A stretch of 64,000 bases of DNA from Pseudomonas typographi (lineage in GTDB: Bacteria; Pseudomonadota; Gammaproteobacteria; Pseudomonadales; Pseudomonadaceae). The notes beneath the pieces were generated by a model. The model saw nothing but the letters and a program-made list of their open reading frames with translations. It made no database searches and had not been told where the DNA came from. The stretch is taken from NCBI RefSeq assembly GCF_014694385.1, contig NZ_JAAOCA010000006.1, positions 149,272 through 213,271 on the forward strand, in the 5' to 3' direction. Positions 46,902 through 55,711 of this stretch are shown piece by piece. The position numbers and the translations under genes were made by a program. The first letter of the stretch is position 1. The number at the start of each line of letters is the position of its first letter.

Positions 46902-49900
46902 AGCACCACCTCGCTGCCCTGGCCCTGGAATAACGCGTCTAGCTGTTCGATCAGGCTGCGCGGCGGGCATTCGAAGTACACGCCCTGGCCCGGCGCCTGC
47001 AGGCCGCGCACGAACAGGTAAAGCGCGCCGCCCATGTGCTGGTCGTAATCGTAGCCGGGCAACCGCGCCGTAAGTTGCCGGTGCAGCGCCAACAGGTAAA
47101 GGCACAGTTGCAGGTCGTAGCGCTTGTCGAGCATGGCCTGGCGCATGGCGGGCCCATCATAGGCATCGCTATGGCTGCCCAGCCAGTTGGATTTGTAGTC
47201 TGCCACGTAATAGCGCCCCTCGTGTTCGAACGCCAGGTCGATAAACCCCTTGAACATGCCGTTGAGTTGGTTGTACGCCAGCACCGGCCGCGGCGCGCCA
47301 CCCAACGTGGTGCGCACCCGCTCGTCGAGGCGCGCCACATCCACCTGGTGGCTGGCAAACCAAAACTCCATCTCTACCTGGTAGCCCTTGAGCGCCGCCA
47401 GGCACACCTCGCCGCGCCCCGGCACGCGCAGCCGCAGGCGCAGGCGCAGGTAATCGCCGAGCCATTGGCTTAGCGGGTCGATCCAGGCCTCCCAGTCGCG
47501 CAGGTTACAACGCCCCGCCACGGCATTACGCAGGCGCTGCGGGTCGCCGGCCACCGTGCCATACCCTTCGCGACCCGCCCACTCCAACAGCCCATGCAAA
47601 AACGTGCCCGGGCCGGCCCCACGGGGGAAGCCCAGAATGCCCCCGACACCAGGCTGTGCCGGTTCCTCGGTGGGGTCTTCTTCGCGCAGGTTGGCTTCCA
47701 CTGCCGTGCTGGGCTCAGCCGGTTGCGCCGCACCCGCGCGGCCATCGCCTTCGGCCAGGGCCAAGGCCGAATAGCTGGCGATCCACCAGTTGCGGCTCAC
47801 CTTGGCCAAAGGCTCAAGGGCCTCGCCAAGCGCGTTGGCCTCGGGCTTGGCGTGCACCGCATGGGTCACGCTGGGCGCCGGCTGCAAGGCCAGCGCCTGG
47901 GTACCGGCCGCTAACACCTGCAAGCGCTCGCCGAGCATGCCGGCTTCGATCGGCTGGCCACCGCTGAGCAGGTAACCCAAGGCCGCCTTGGGCAGGTCGG
48001 TGGCCTTGGCGCCGGCGCGGCCCTGCTCGGCCATGCACACCAAAGTGGCGAAGCGCGCGCGGGTCAGGGCCACATAAAGCAGGCGCATTTCTTCGCCCAG
48101 GCGCTCATCGTTGGCCAGCTCGCGCGCGGCCTTCGCCCCGTCGCCGGGGGCCAGTTCCACGGCCAGGGCAAGGTCGGCGTCGTGGAACATCGGCAGGGCG
48201 CCGCCGCGCCCGTCGATTTCCCGTGCAAGGCAGGCGAACGGCAGCAACACCAAAGGGTACTCCAGGCCCTTGGACTTGTGCACAGTCACCACCTTGATCA
48301 GGTCGGCGTCGCTTTCCAGGCGAAGGATTTCTTCTTCGCTGGCGTTGTCGATCTGCTCGGCCAAATGGCGAATCAAGGCATGTTCGCCGTCCAGTTCGGC
48401 AGCGCTGCGCTGTAGCCATTCGGCCAGGTGCAACAGGTTGGTCAGCCGCCGCTCGCCGCCGGGTGCTTGCAGCAAGCGGGCCGGTACCTCGTATTGGTTC
48501 AGCAGCCGCCGCAGCATCGGCAGCACGCCCTGCTGCTGCCACAGCTTACGCAACTCACGAAACAGCTCTACCTGCTCTTCCCAATAGCGCTCGTTGTGGT
48601 TGAGTTGCTCCAGCCGCGCCCAAGCCAGCCCCACGCTCTGGGTGGCCAACGCCGCACGCAACAGCGGGTCGCTGCCGGGCTGGGCGCAGGCACGCAAAAT
48701 GAACAACAGGTCGTGGGCCTCATCGCTGGCGAACACCGAGTCGCGGTCAGACAAATAAACACTCGCCAACTGCCGCCGTGCCAAGGCACCGCGCAGGGTT
48801 TCGGCCTCTTCGCGGTTACGCACCAGCACCGCGATATCGGCCGGGCGCAGCGGCTCGAACGTGCCATCACCGTGCCACAGGCCGCTGGGTGCCGCAGCAG
48901 CAGGGTCGAGCCAAGCCTGGATGGCCGACGCGCAGGCTTCGGCGGCGTGCTGCAAGTAGCTGCGTTTGTTGATCACCTGCGCCTGGGGCAATTGCCAGAA
49001 GGTCAGCGCCGCCGGGGCCTGGCCGTTGAGTTGCAGCACGCTGTCGCGCCCCTTGGCCGCGACCGCTGTGAACGGCACCGGGTTGTGCTGTTCGCTGCGA
49101 AAGCGAAACGCCCCGCGTGGGTATTGCTCGGCATAGCTGAAGCAATGGTTGACCGCATCGACCATGGCCTGGGTCGAGCGGTAGTTGGTGCCCAGGGTGT
49201 AATGCCGGCCGGCGGTGGCCTCGCGCGCTTGCAGGTACGTGTAGATGTCGGCCCCACGGAACGAATAAATCGCCTGCTTGGGGTCGCCAATCATGAACAA
49301 CCCGCGGTCGGGCAGATTACTGGCCACCTGGTAGATGTTATCGAAAATCCGGTACTGCACCGGGTCGGTGTCTTGGAACTCGTCGATCAATGCCACCGGG
49401 TACTGCTGGCGAATCAACTGCCCCAGGCGTGGCCCAGCGGGCCCGCGCAGCGCATGGTCGAGGCGGCTGATAAGGTCGTCGAAGCCAATCTGCGCACGCA
49501 CCCGTTTTTGTTCGTCGAAGCGTACACGTACCTCCCCCAGGGCATGCATCAGCAGATGCGGGCGGATGTTCACCTGTGCCGCACGCTCCAGCACCCAGGC
49601 ATCGATGGCGGTGAACGCCACATGCTCCGGAGCCTGCGCCTTGGCCTTTAACCTGAAGCCCTGGCGGCCGAAGCGCTCGATGTTCGACGGTGCCGGCCCG
49701 CCCAACGCCCAGGCGGCCAAATCACCCAAGGCAGCCTCGAAGACTTCGTCCTGGTCGTACTTGCGGTAGCTGTTACCGTGCAATACCGGGCGCAGCTGAT
49801 GCAGCAGGCTTTCGATTTCATCGCGGTGATTGAGCCATAGCTCACGGGCCTTCTGCTCTAACTGTGGGACTTTCTCGTACCACTGCCCCGGCTCGTGCAG

Positions 49901-50575
49901 CAATTCGGCCAGTGAAGGCGGCGCGGCCAACGGCTGGCCCGCCAGCAAAAACTGCGCGTCGCTGCGCGACAACAAAGGCACCAATGCGCGCTCCAAGGCC
50001 TGGGGGCTGGCGAAACAATCCTCGATGGCTTGCGCCTGCGCCAGGGGCAGGCCATAGAAGTGCCGCCGCCAATAATCGCGCACCACCTCGCTAAGCAATT
50101 CACGCTGGTCGGTTTCCAGGGTTTGGGTGAACAGGCTACCGCTGTCGAAGGCATGTTCGCGCAGCATGCGGTAACACCAGCCATGGATGGTCGACACCGC
50201 CGCTTCGTCCATCCATTCGCCGGCCAGTTGCAAGCGTTGGGCACAAGCCGGCCACTGCTCGGCCGGGTAGGCTTGGCGCAGTTGTTCCAGCACAGGGTCG
50301 TGACCCGGCCCCGGCCCACGGAAACACGCTGCCGCCTCGCTCAGGCGGGCACGGATACGGTCGCGCAGCTCTTGGGTAGCGGCGTCGGTGAAAGTCACCA
50401 CCAGCACCTGTGGCGGCGTCAGCGGCCGCTCGAATGCCTGTGTGCCGCCATGGCCGAGCACCAGGCGCACGTACAGCAGGGCAATGGTGAAGGTTTTGCC
50501 GGTCCCGGCACTGGCTTCGATCAGCCGGCTGCCCTGTAGCGGAAAACTCAGCGGGTCGAGGTTCAGAGGCGTCAT
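46898..50575 (-). CDS. recB: Exodeoxyribonuclease V subunit beta
   Basis: The 1225-residue protein joins a 3' to 5' SF1 helicase and a nuclease. Walker A EASAGTGKTF is at residues 20-29, LIDEFQDTDPVQYRIF holds Walker B, VVTVHKSKGLEYPLV is motif V, and the C-terminal nuclease has FIDLAFEHEGRYYVADYKSN with the Asp and Lys of the active site. It overlaps recC upstream and recD downstream by four bases each. Confidence 0.95.
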   Translation of the reverse strand: MTPLNLDPLSFPLQGSRLIEASAGTGKTFTIALLYVRLVLGHGGTQAFERPLTPPQVLVVTFTDAATQELRDRIRARLSEAAACFRGPGPGHDPVLEQLRQAYPAEQWPACAQRLQLAGEWMDEAAVSTIHGWCYRMLREHAFDSGSLFTQTLETDQRELLSEVVRDYWRRHFYGLPLAQAQAIEDCFASPQALERALVPLLSRSDAQFLLAGQPLAAPPSLAELLHEPGQWYEKVPQLEQKARELWLNHRDEIESLLHQLRPVLHGNSYRKYDQDEVFEAALGDLAAWALGGPAPSNIERFGRQGFRLKAKAQAPEHVAFTAIDAWVLERAAQVNIRPHLLMHALGEVRVRFDEQKRVRAQIGFDDLISRLDHALRGPAGPRLGQLIRQQYPVALIDEFQDTDPVQYRIFDNIYQVASNLPDRGLFMIGDPKQAIYSFRGADIYTYLQAREATAGRHYTLGTNYRSTQAMVDAVNHCFSYAEQYPRGAFRFRSEQHNPVPFTAVAAKGRDSVLQLNGQAPAALTFWQLPQAQVINKRSYLQHAAEACASAIQAWLDPAAAAPSGLWHGDGTFEPLRPADIAVLVRNREEAETLRGALARRQLASVYLSDRDSVFASDEAHDLLFILRACAQPGSDPLLRAALATQSVGLAWARLEQLNHNERYWEEQVELFRELRKLWQQQGVLPMLRRLLNQYEVPARLLQAPGGERRLTNLLHLAEWLQRSAAELDGEHALIRHLAEQIDNASEEEILRLESDADLIKVVTVHKSKGLEYPLVLLPFACLAREIDGRGGALPMFHDADLALAVELAPGDGAKAARELANDERLGEEMRLLYVALTRARFATLVCMAEQGRAGAKATDLPKAALGYLLSGGQPIEAGMLGERLQVLAAGTQALALQPAPSVTHAVHAKPEANALGEALEPLAKVSRNWWIASYSALALAEGDGRAGAAQPAEPSTAVEANLREEDPTEEPAQPGVGGILGFPRGAGPGTFLHGLLEWAGREGYGTVAGDPQRLRNAVAGRCNLRDWEAWIDPLSQWLGDYLRLRLRLRVPGRGEVCLAALKGYQVEMEFWFASHQVDVARLDERVRTTLGGAPRPVLAYNQLNGMFKGFIDLAFEHEGRYYVADYKSNWLGSHSDAYDGPAMRQAMLDKRYDLQLCLYLLALHRQLTARLPGYDYDQHMGGALYLFVRGLQAPGQGVYFECPPRSLIEQLDALFQGQGSEVVL

Positions 50576-53500
50576 GCGGCGCTCCCGCTCAAGTGATGGA
50601 ATAGCCCGCCATACAGGCGCGTGGCCCAGGCGGTGAAACGCTCGCTGGCCAGCAGCGAGTCAAAATCCGGGTAAGCCCGGCGAAGCGCGAAAGACCCGGC
50701 CACTTCGCCGGCCACCGTGTAATTGCCCTCGTAGGTTTCCCGGGCCTTTTCCAAGGCATGTTCGGCGTCGCCCTCGGCATCCGCCTGCAACCAGGCGAAG
50801 GCGGTTTTGCAAGCCACCGGCAAGGGTTCGCGCATGGCCTCCAGCCAGGCGCCGAGCAAACCTTGCAGTTGGGCCTGGGCCTGGGCCCTGGCCATCGGCT
50901 GGAACACCACATCGCCCTTGAGGCTGACCCACACGCTGGTGCAGGGCCGCTCGCCCAGTTGCAAGGCAAGGTGGCGTACCCAGGGGCGGACCAGGTTGTG
51001 CCAGCGGTAGTGGCCGTCCACCCAGAGCTTTTTGCTGTCGAGTTGGATATACGCAAGCGCACCCTGCGCGTTGCGGCGCAGGCCGCCGAGCCAGTCCTCC
51101 AGCCCTGGCGCATCCGCTTGCGCGGGCACGCTGGCCGCGGCTTGGCCTTCCACCACGGTGGGCCACAGGGCCAAGTGCGCGTGGTAGCGCTGCAGCATAT
51201 CCGGCAATGGCGCGGCCAACACCCCGGCGTTGAGCATGCCGAACGCCCCAAGGGGTAATTCACCCTGGCGCCCAAGGCGCTCAACCTCGGCGGCCAACTG
51301 GGCCGGCAGTTGCTCGGGCTGATACGCCTGTTCGACCCAACCCTTGAGCGCCTGAACCAGTGTATCCTGATGCCGCCACGCCTCCAGGCCGGTGAGGGCG
51401 AAGGCTTCGTCGTCGCGGCTGGCCAGCGCTTGCTCGGCGAATTGCACCTTCAGCCGTTGCGCAAAGAAGGCCGCCACTGGGTCTCGCAACAGGTTACCCA
51501 ACTGCCGCAGCGACAGCGGCACCTCGGGCAACAGCGCCGCAAGCATGCTGGCCGGCTCACTGCCGGCCACCTGCGGCGCATGCACTTGGCGCCATTCATG
51601 GGCGTAGGTATACAGGCCGTCCGGGCCACGCTGCCCAGCAAAGTAACGGGCGCTGAAGGGCTGCAGCGGGTGCTCCTGGGTAAGCGCGGCCAACAGCGCC
51701 TGGCCACCACCGGGCGTGGCCAGCGACCAGCCGGCGGCCACGTGGTCGCGCAATTGGCCGACCAGCACCGAGGGCACGCGCTCGCTGTTGTCGCGAATAT
51801 TGCGCCCCACCCAACTGACGTACAGTTGGTCGCGCGCCGACAACAACGCTTCCAGTAGCAGGTAGCGGTCATCCTCGCGGCGCGAGCGGTCGCCAGGGCG
51901 GTAATCGTTGCGCATCAGGTCGAAGTCCACCGCCGGCTGCTGGCGGGGAAAATCGCCATCGTTCATGCCCAGTAGGCACACCACCTTGAAAGGGATGGCA
52001 CGCATCGGCATCAGCGTGCAGAAATTCACCGCGCCGGCCAAAAACCGTTGTGTCAGGCGGCCTTCTTCCATGCCGGCCAGCCAGGCTTCGTGGGCGACCG
52101 TCAGCGGTATCGGCTCGGCAAAGCCGGCCAATTCGCAGGTAACCCGCCACTGTTCGAGCAAGCCGAGCAGTTGGTCGAGCAACAGTTGGTCGGCCTCGCC
52201 CTGGGCCTTGAAGAACACCCGCAACAGCGCTTGCAGGCGCTCGATCCACACCTCGGGGGTGGCCGCATGGAGCAAGTCTTGGCGGGCCACGTCAAGGCGC
52301 TCGATCAAAGTTAACAGCGGCCCGGCCAAGGCGGCCTCCAACCCAGCGACTTCATCGTAGGGCTCGATGCCGCCCAGTGCCGGGGCGCGCCCGCTGGCGT
52401 AGCCGAGCAGCATCCGGCGCAGGCCAAAACGCCAGGTATTCTGCTCCAACCCAGGCGGCATCTGCAGGCTTTCGCGCTGCGCGGCGTCCACCCCCCAGCG
52501 CACACCGGCGCCGTCGATCCAGCGCTGCAGGGTCGGTAGGTCGGCCTCCTCGATACCCAGCCGCGCGCGCACCGCCGGCACGTCGAGCAGGTCGAGAATA
52601 TTGCTGACACTGAAGCGGCTTTGTGGCAGCCGCAGCAGGTGCTCCAGGGCGATCAGCAACGGCTGGCGGCCACGCTGGCCCTGGTCGGCCAAGGTGAACG
52701 GGATATAGCGCCGGTCTTCCCGCGGCAGTTGGCCGAACACCGCCTGAATATGCGGTGCGTAGGCGTTGATGTCGGGCACCATCACGATCACGTCGCGCGG
52801 CTGCAGCGCAGGGTCTGCGGCGAAACGCGCTAGCAATTGGTCGTGTAGCACCTCGACCTCGCGCTGCGCGCTGTGCACCCGGTGAAACCGCACGGAAGGG
52901 TCTTCGGCCAGCACCACGGGCGGCCATAGGTCACGGCTCTCAGCCAATGGGCGCAATTCGAGTATGTCGTTTTGCAACTGGCCAAGCAGGTGCTGCGGCG
53001 GGCTGTCGTCGAACAGGTCGATGCGCCCGCCGTTCACCGCCTGGAACAGCGGCTGGTAGTGGCTGGGGTCATCGTAGCTGTCGAGCAGGTTGATGTAGTC
53101 GCGGCCCTGCTTGCCCCACGCGGCCAACAGCGGCTGGCCGTAGCCGGTCGCCGCATTAGGGGTAAGTTTGTGCGGTTGGCGCCGGTAGGCATGGCCGAGC
53201 AGTTCTTTGTCGGCAACGATGTCGGCCCAATGGTGCCGGCACGGGTTGTGTACGCACAGCAGCACCTGGCTATGGCGCGCCAGCGCGGCCAGCGCTTCGA
53301 GCACCTGCGCCGGCATCGATGAGATACCGAATACCACCACCCGCCGCGCCAGCCCGGCCGGTGCCGGGCCCGGTTCGGCCAGGCGGGCCAGGAAGCGCCG
53401 GTGCACCCCGGCACGGCTTTGGTCCAATGCGCCTGGGCCCACATCGGCGAGCACCTCGCGCCACAACTGCGCCTGCCAGCGCTGCTCATCGTCCAGCGGT

Positions 53501-54036
53501 AGCGCCACACCGCGCAGGCTGCGCAGTTGGTCGCGGCCCACGGCCCAATCATCGAGCCAATCGGCGCGGTACACCTGGTATTGGTCGAACAGGTCCGCCA
53601 GGCGCTCGGCCAATTGGTGCAGCTTGCGGCCGTCGTCGTCGTCCCGCAGAAAGCGCGCAAGCCCAGCGAACGCGGGTTGCCCGAGCAACTCCGGGAGCAA
53701 GCGCATCAACCGCCACAGCAGCGGGGCTTTGTCCAGCGGCGAGGTTTCCGGGGTGGACGCGTGCCCGAGCACGGTGCGGTAGGCCTGCCAGAGAAACCGC
53801 GAAGGCAATTGCACATCCAGCGCCGCGGCGATGCCGCAGCCGCCTTCGGCACGGTCGGCGGCCATCGCCAGCTTGAGCCATTGGGCGATCCCATTGCTGT
53901 GCACCAGCACGGTTTCGTTTTCCAAAGGGGCCAGCGGATAACGCTGCATCCAGTTGACCGCCAGCGCACGCAAGTCGTCCAGGCGGTTGCCATGCACGAT
54001 CATGAAACCAGCGGGCAAGCAGTGGGCGTGCTGCAT
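50572..54036 (-). CDS. recC: Exodeoxyribonuclease V subunit gamma
   Basis: The 1154-residue subunit has an inactive helicase fold that recognises Chi in RecBCD. It starts MQHAHCLPAGFMIVHGNRLD. The PLENETVLVHSNGIAQWLKL and DVIVMVPDINAYAPHIQAVF segments are typical of RecC. ATG 54036 has GAGGTAG upstream; the in-frame 54087 start is weaker. First gene of the recC-recB-recD-rmuC series, all coupled by overlaps or a one-base gap. Confidence 0.95.
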   Translation of the reverse strand: MQHAHCLPAGFMIVHGNRLDDLRALAVNWMQRYPLAPLENETVLVHSNGIAQWLKLAMAADRAEGGCGIAAALDVQLPSRFLWQAYRTVLGHASTPETSPLDKAPLLWRLMRLLPELLGQPAFAGLARFLRDDDDGRKLHQLAERLADLFDQYQVYRADWLDDWAVGRDQLRSLRGVALPLDDEQRWQAQLWREVLADVGPGALDQSRAGVHRRFLARLAEPGPAPAGLARRVVVFGISSMPAQVLEALAALARHSQVLLCVHNPCRHHWADIVADKELLGHAYRRQPHKLTPNAATGYGQPLLAAWGKQGRDYINLLDSYDDPSHYQPLFQAVNGGRIDLFDDSPPQHLLGQLQNDILELRPLAESRDLWPPVVLAEDPSVRFHRVHSAQREVEVLHDQLLARFAADPALQPRDVIVMVPDINAYAPHIQAVFGQLPREDRRYIPFTLADQGQRGRQPLLIALEHLLRLPQSRFSVSNILDLLDVPAVRARLGIEEADLPTLQRWIDGAGVRWGVDAAQRESLQMPPGLEQNTWRFGLRRMLLGYASGRAPALGGIEPYDEVAGLEAALAGPLLTLIERLDVARQDLLHAATPEVWIERLQALLRVFFKAQGEADQLLLDQLLGLLEQWRVTCELAGFAEPIPLTVAHEAWLAGMEEGRLTQRFLAGAVNFCTLMPMRAIPFKVVCLLGMNDGDFPRQQPAVDFDLMRNDYRPGDRSRREDDRYLLLEALLSARDQLYVSWVGRNIRDNSERVPSVLVGQLRDHVAAGWSLATPGGGQALLAALTQEHPLQPFSARYFAGQRGPDGLYTYAHEWRQVHAPQVAGSEPASMLAALLPEVPLSLRQLGNLLRDPVAAFFAQRLKVQFAEQALASRDDEAFALTGLEAWRHQDTLVQALKGWVEQAYQPEQLPAQLAAEVERLGRQGELPLGAFGMLNAGVLAAPLPDMLQRYHAHLALWPTVVEGQAAASVPAQADAPGLEDWLGGLRRNAQGALAYIQLDSKKLWVDGHYRWHNLVRPWVRHLALQLGERPCTSVWVSLKGDVVFQPMARAQAQAQLQGLLGAWLEAMREPLPVACKTAFAWLQADAEGDAEHALEKARETYEGNYTVAGEVAGSFALRRAYPDFDSLLASERFTAWATRLYGGLFHHLSGSAA

Positions 54037-54078
54037 CGTGCTACCTCGTCTTCTCACAGCGAGCCATTGGGGCCGATA

Positions 54079-54102
54079 GTGTGACACGTTGCGTTATCAC
54101 AC
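54079..54102. promoter_or_regulatory. Inverted repeat upstream of recC
   Basis: GTGTGA (54079-54084) and TCACAC (54097-54102) form an inverted repeat with a 12-base spacer, 43 bp before the recC start and about 105 bp before the EamA gene. The spacing is wider than the 6 bp of Crp/Vfr sites. It may be an operator for an unknown regulator. Confidence 0.35.
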
Positions 54103-54206
54103 GCTGCCATCACCCGGGCTGATGCGCCGGCGCAGCCATAACGATTGGACCGCGCCCCCCTACACCCGGCACCCTTGCAAGCACGTTCCTTTGCCAGCGA
54201 AGCAGT

Positions 54207-55040
54207 ATGACGCCCAGCCAACTCGCCACCCTGCTCGCCTTGATGGCCGCGCTGATGCATGCCAGTTGGAACGCCGTGGTCAAGGCCAGCGGCGACCGCG
54301 TGGCGACCATGGCCGCCCTGGATACCGTGGCGCTGTTCAGCGCCTTGCTGCTGGTGCCGTTCTTTGCCCCACCGGCAGCGCCGGTGTGGGGGTTGATCGG
54401 CCTGTCGATGGCGGTAAACCTCGCGTATCGGTTCTTTCTGCTGCGTGCTTATCGGGTGGGCGATTTCGGCCAAGTTTACCCCTTGGTGCGTGGATTACCG
54501 CCGCTGTTGGTGGCCGCCATCGCCGCGTTTTGGTTTGGCGAGCGCTTGAGCGCGCCAGCGGTGTTGGGCATTGGCTTGGTCTCGGCCGGCATTTTGAGTT
54601 TGCTGCACGGCCACGGCCATTGGCCGGCTACCGTCGCGGCATTGGCCGCAGGCCTGTGCACCGCGCTCTACACCGTGATTGATGCCCAAGGCGTGCGCCA
54701 GAGCGACAGCGCCCTGCAATATGCGGTGTACCTCACCCTGGTGCTGAGCCTACCGGTGCCGGCGCTTACCGCAGCCCGCCGCGGCCCGGCGCTGTTCAAG
54801 CAGTTACGCCGGCAATGCCGGCCGGCGCTGTTCGGTGGCTTCACTTACACCGCCGCCTACGCCTTGGTGCTGGTGGCTATGCGCTTGGACGCCGTGGCCA
54901 AGGTCGCAGCGCTGCGCGAGAGCAGCGTGATCATCGCAGCGGTGATCGCCACGGTCGTGTTCAAGGAACGTTTCGGCCTGCGCCGCGGTCTGGCGGCGCT
55001 GCTGGTGGCGGTCGGAATTGGCGTGATCAAGTTGGGCTAG
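54207..55040 (+). CDS. EamA-family (DMT superfamily) transporter
   Basis: The 277-residue inner-membrane protein has about 10 hydrophobic helices in two EamA repeats. The first starts ATLLALMAALMHASWNAVVK and the second is around ALFGGFTYTAAYALVLVAMR. Members export metabolites or amino acids; the substrate is not predictable here. It converges on the cupin gene, 8 bp apart. Confidence 0.85.
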   Translation: MTPSQLATLLALMAALMHASWNAVVKASGDRVATMAALDTVALFSALLLVPFFAPPAAPVWGLIGLSMAVNLAYRFFLLRAYRVGDFGQVYPLVRGLPPLLVAAIAAFWFGERLSAPAVLGIGLVSAGILSLLHGHGHWPATVAALAAGLCTALYTVIDAQGVRQSDSALQYAVYLTLVLSLPVPALTAARRGPALFKQLRRQCRPALFGGFTYTAAYALVLVAMRLDAVAKVAALRESSVIIAAVIATVVFKERFGLRRGLAALLVAVGIGVIKLG

Positions 55041-55048
55041 TGGCGCGG

Positions 55049-55645
55049 CTAGGCCGCTTTCCACAGCGACAGCAAGGGCCCTTGCGCCCCCGCCACCGGG
55101 TCACTGGCCGGGAAGCCCAAGCCGGCCATCAGTTGCTCTTGCGCCGCGGTGGGCGCTTGGCGGCAAATGTCCCAATCCTGGCCCTGGGCATAACCGCCCA
55201 CTACCAAAAAGTCGCCGCTGGCATCAAGCAAGCAATGCCCGGTGCCGCAGGGCAGCAACACCACATCCCCGGCCTGCACCGTGACCTCATGGCCATTCGG
55301 CCCACCCAGCAGCAGCCGCCCATGGCCAGCGGCAAAGCCCAGCACCTCATGGGCGGTGGAGTGGTAATGGTGGTAGCGGTACACGCCGTTACGCCACTGC
55401 GCCGGCCACTGGTTGCGGCCGAACAGCGCCTCGAACGCGCTGGCCATGGCCGTTTCGCTGGCTGGCAGCGCCTGGCGGTACAGCAATACGGGCAGGCGCG
55501 GGTTGTTCGGCACCCAACCGTTGCGTTCGAGCAACAGCGGCTCTACCTGGGGCTGCCCGGCCTGGGCGCGGCCAAGCGGCACGGCGCCGGCCAAGCCGAC
55601 AACGGCGAGCAGGCGGATGAAGTCGCGGCGAGGTTGGGTGGCCAT
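55049..55645 (-). CDS. Tat-exported YjlB-like cupin
   Basis: The 198-residue precursor starts with a twin-arginine signal [19 protein letters not shown], so it is exported folded to the periplasm. The mature part is a cupin with the [13 protein letters not shown] metal-binding motif and a second motif [13 protein letters not shown]; it resembles the YjlB family. Function unknown. ATG 55645 has an AAGGAGG site and the signal peptide starts there; the 55681 start would put 12 residues before it. Confidence 0.82.
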   Translation of the reverse strand: MATQPRRDFIRLLAVVGLAGAVPLGRAQAGQPQVEPLLLERNGWVPNNPRLPVLLYRQALPASETAMASAFEALFGRNQWPAQWRNGVYRYHHYHSTAHEVLGFAAGHGRLLLGGPNGHEVTVQAGDVVLLPCGTGHCLLDASGDFLVVGGYAQGQDWDICRQAPTAAQEQLMAGLGFPASDPVAGAQGPLLSLWKAA

Positions 55646-55711
55646 GGCGAAGCCTCCTTGGGCAATGGGGCGGTCTCTCACTCCATTGTGACCCCAGCCG
55701 GTGCCGAACGA

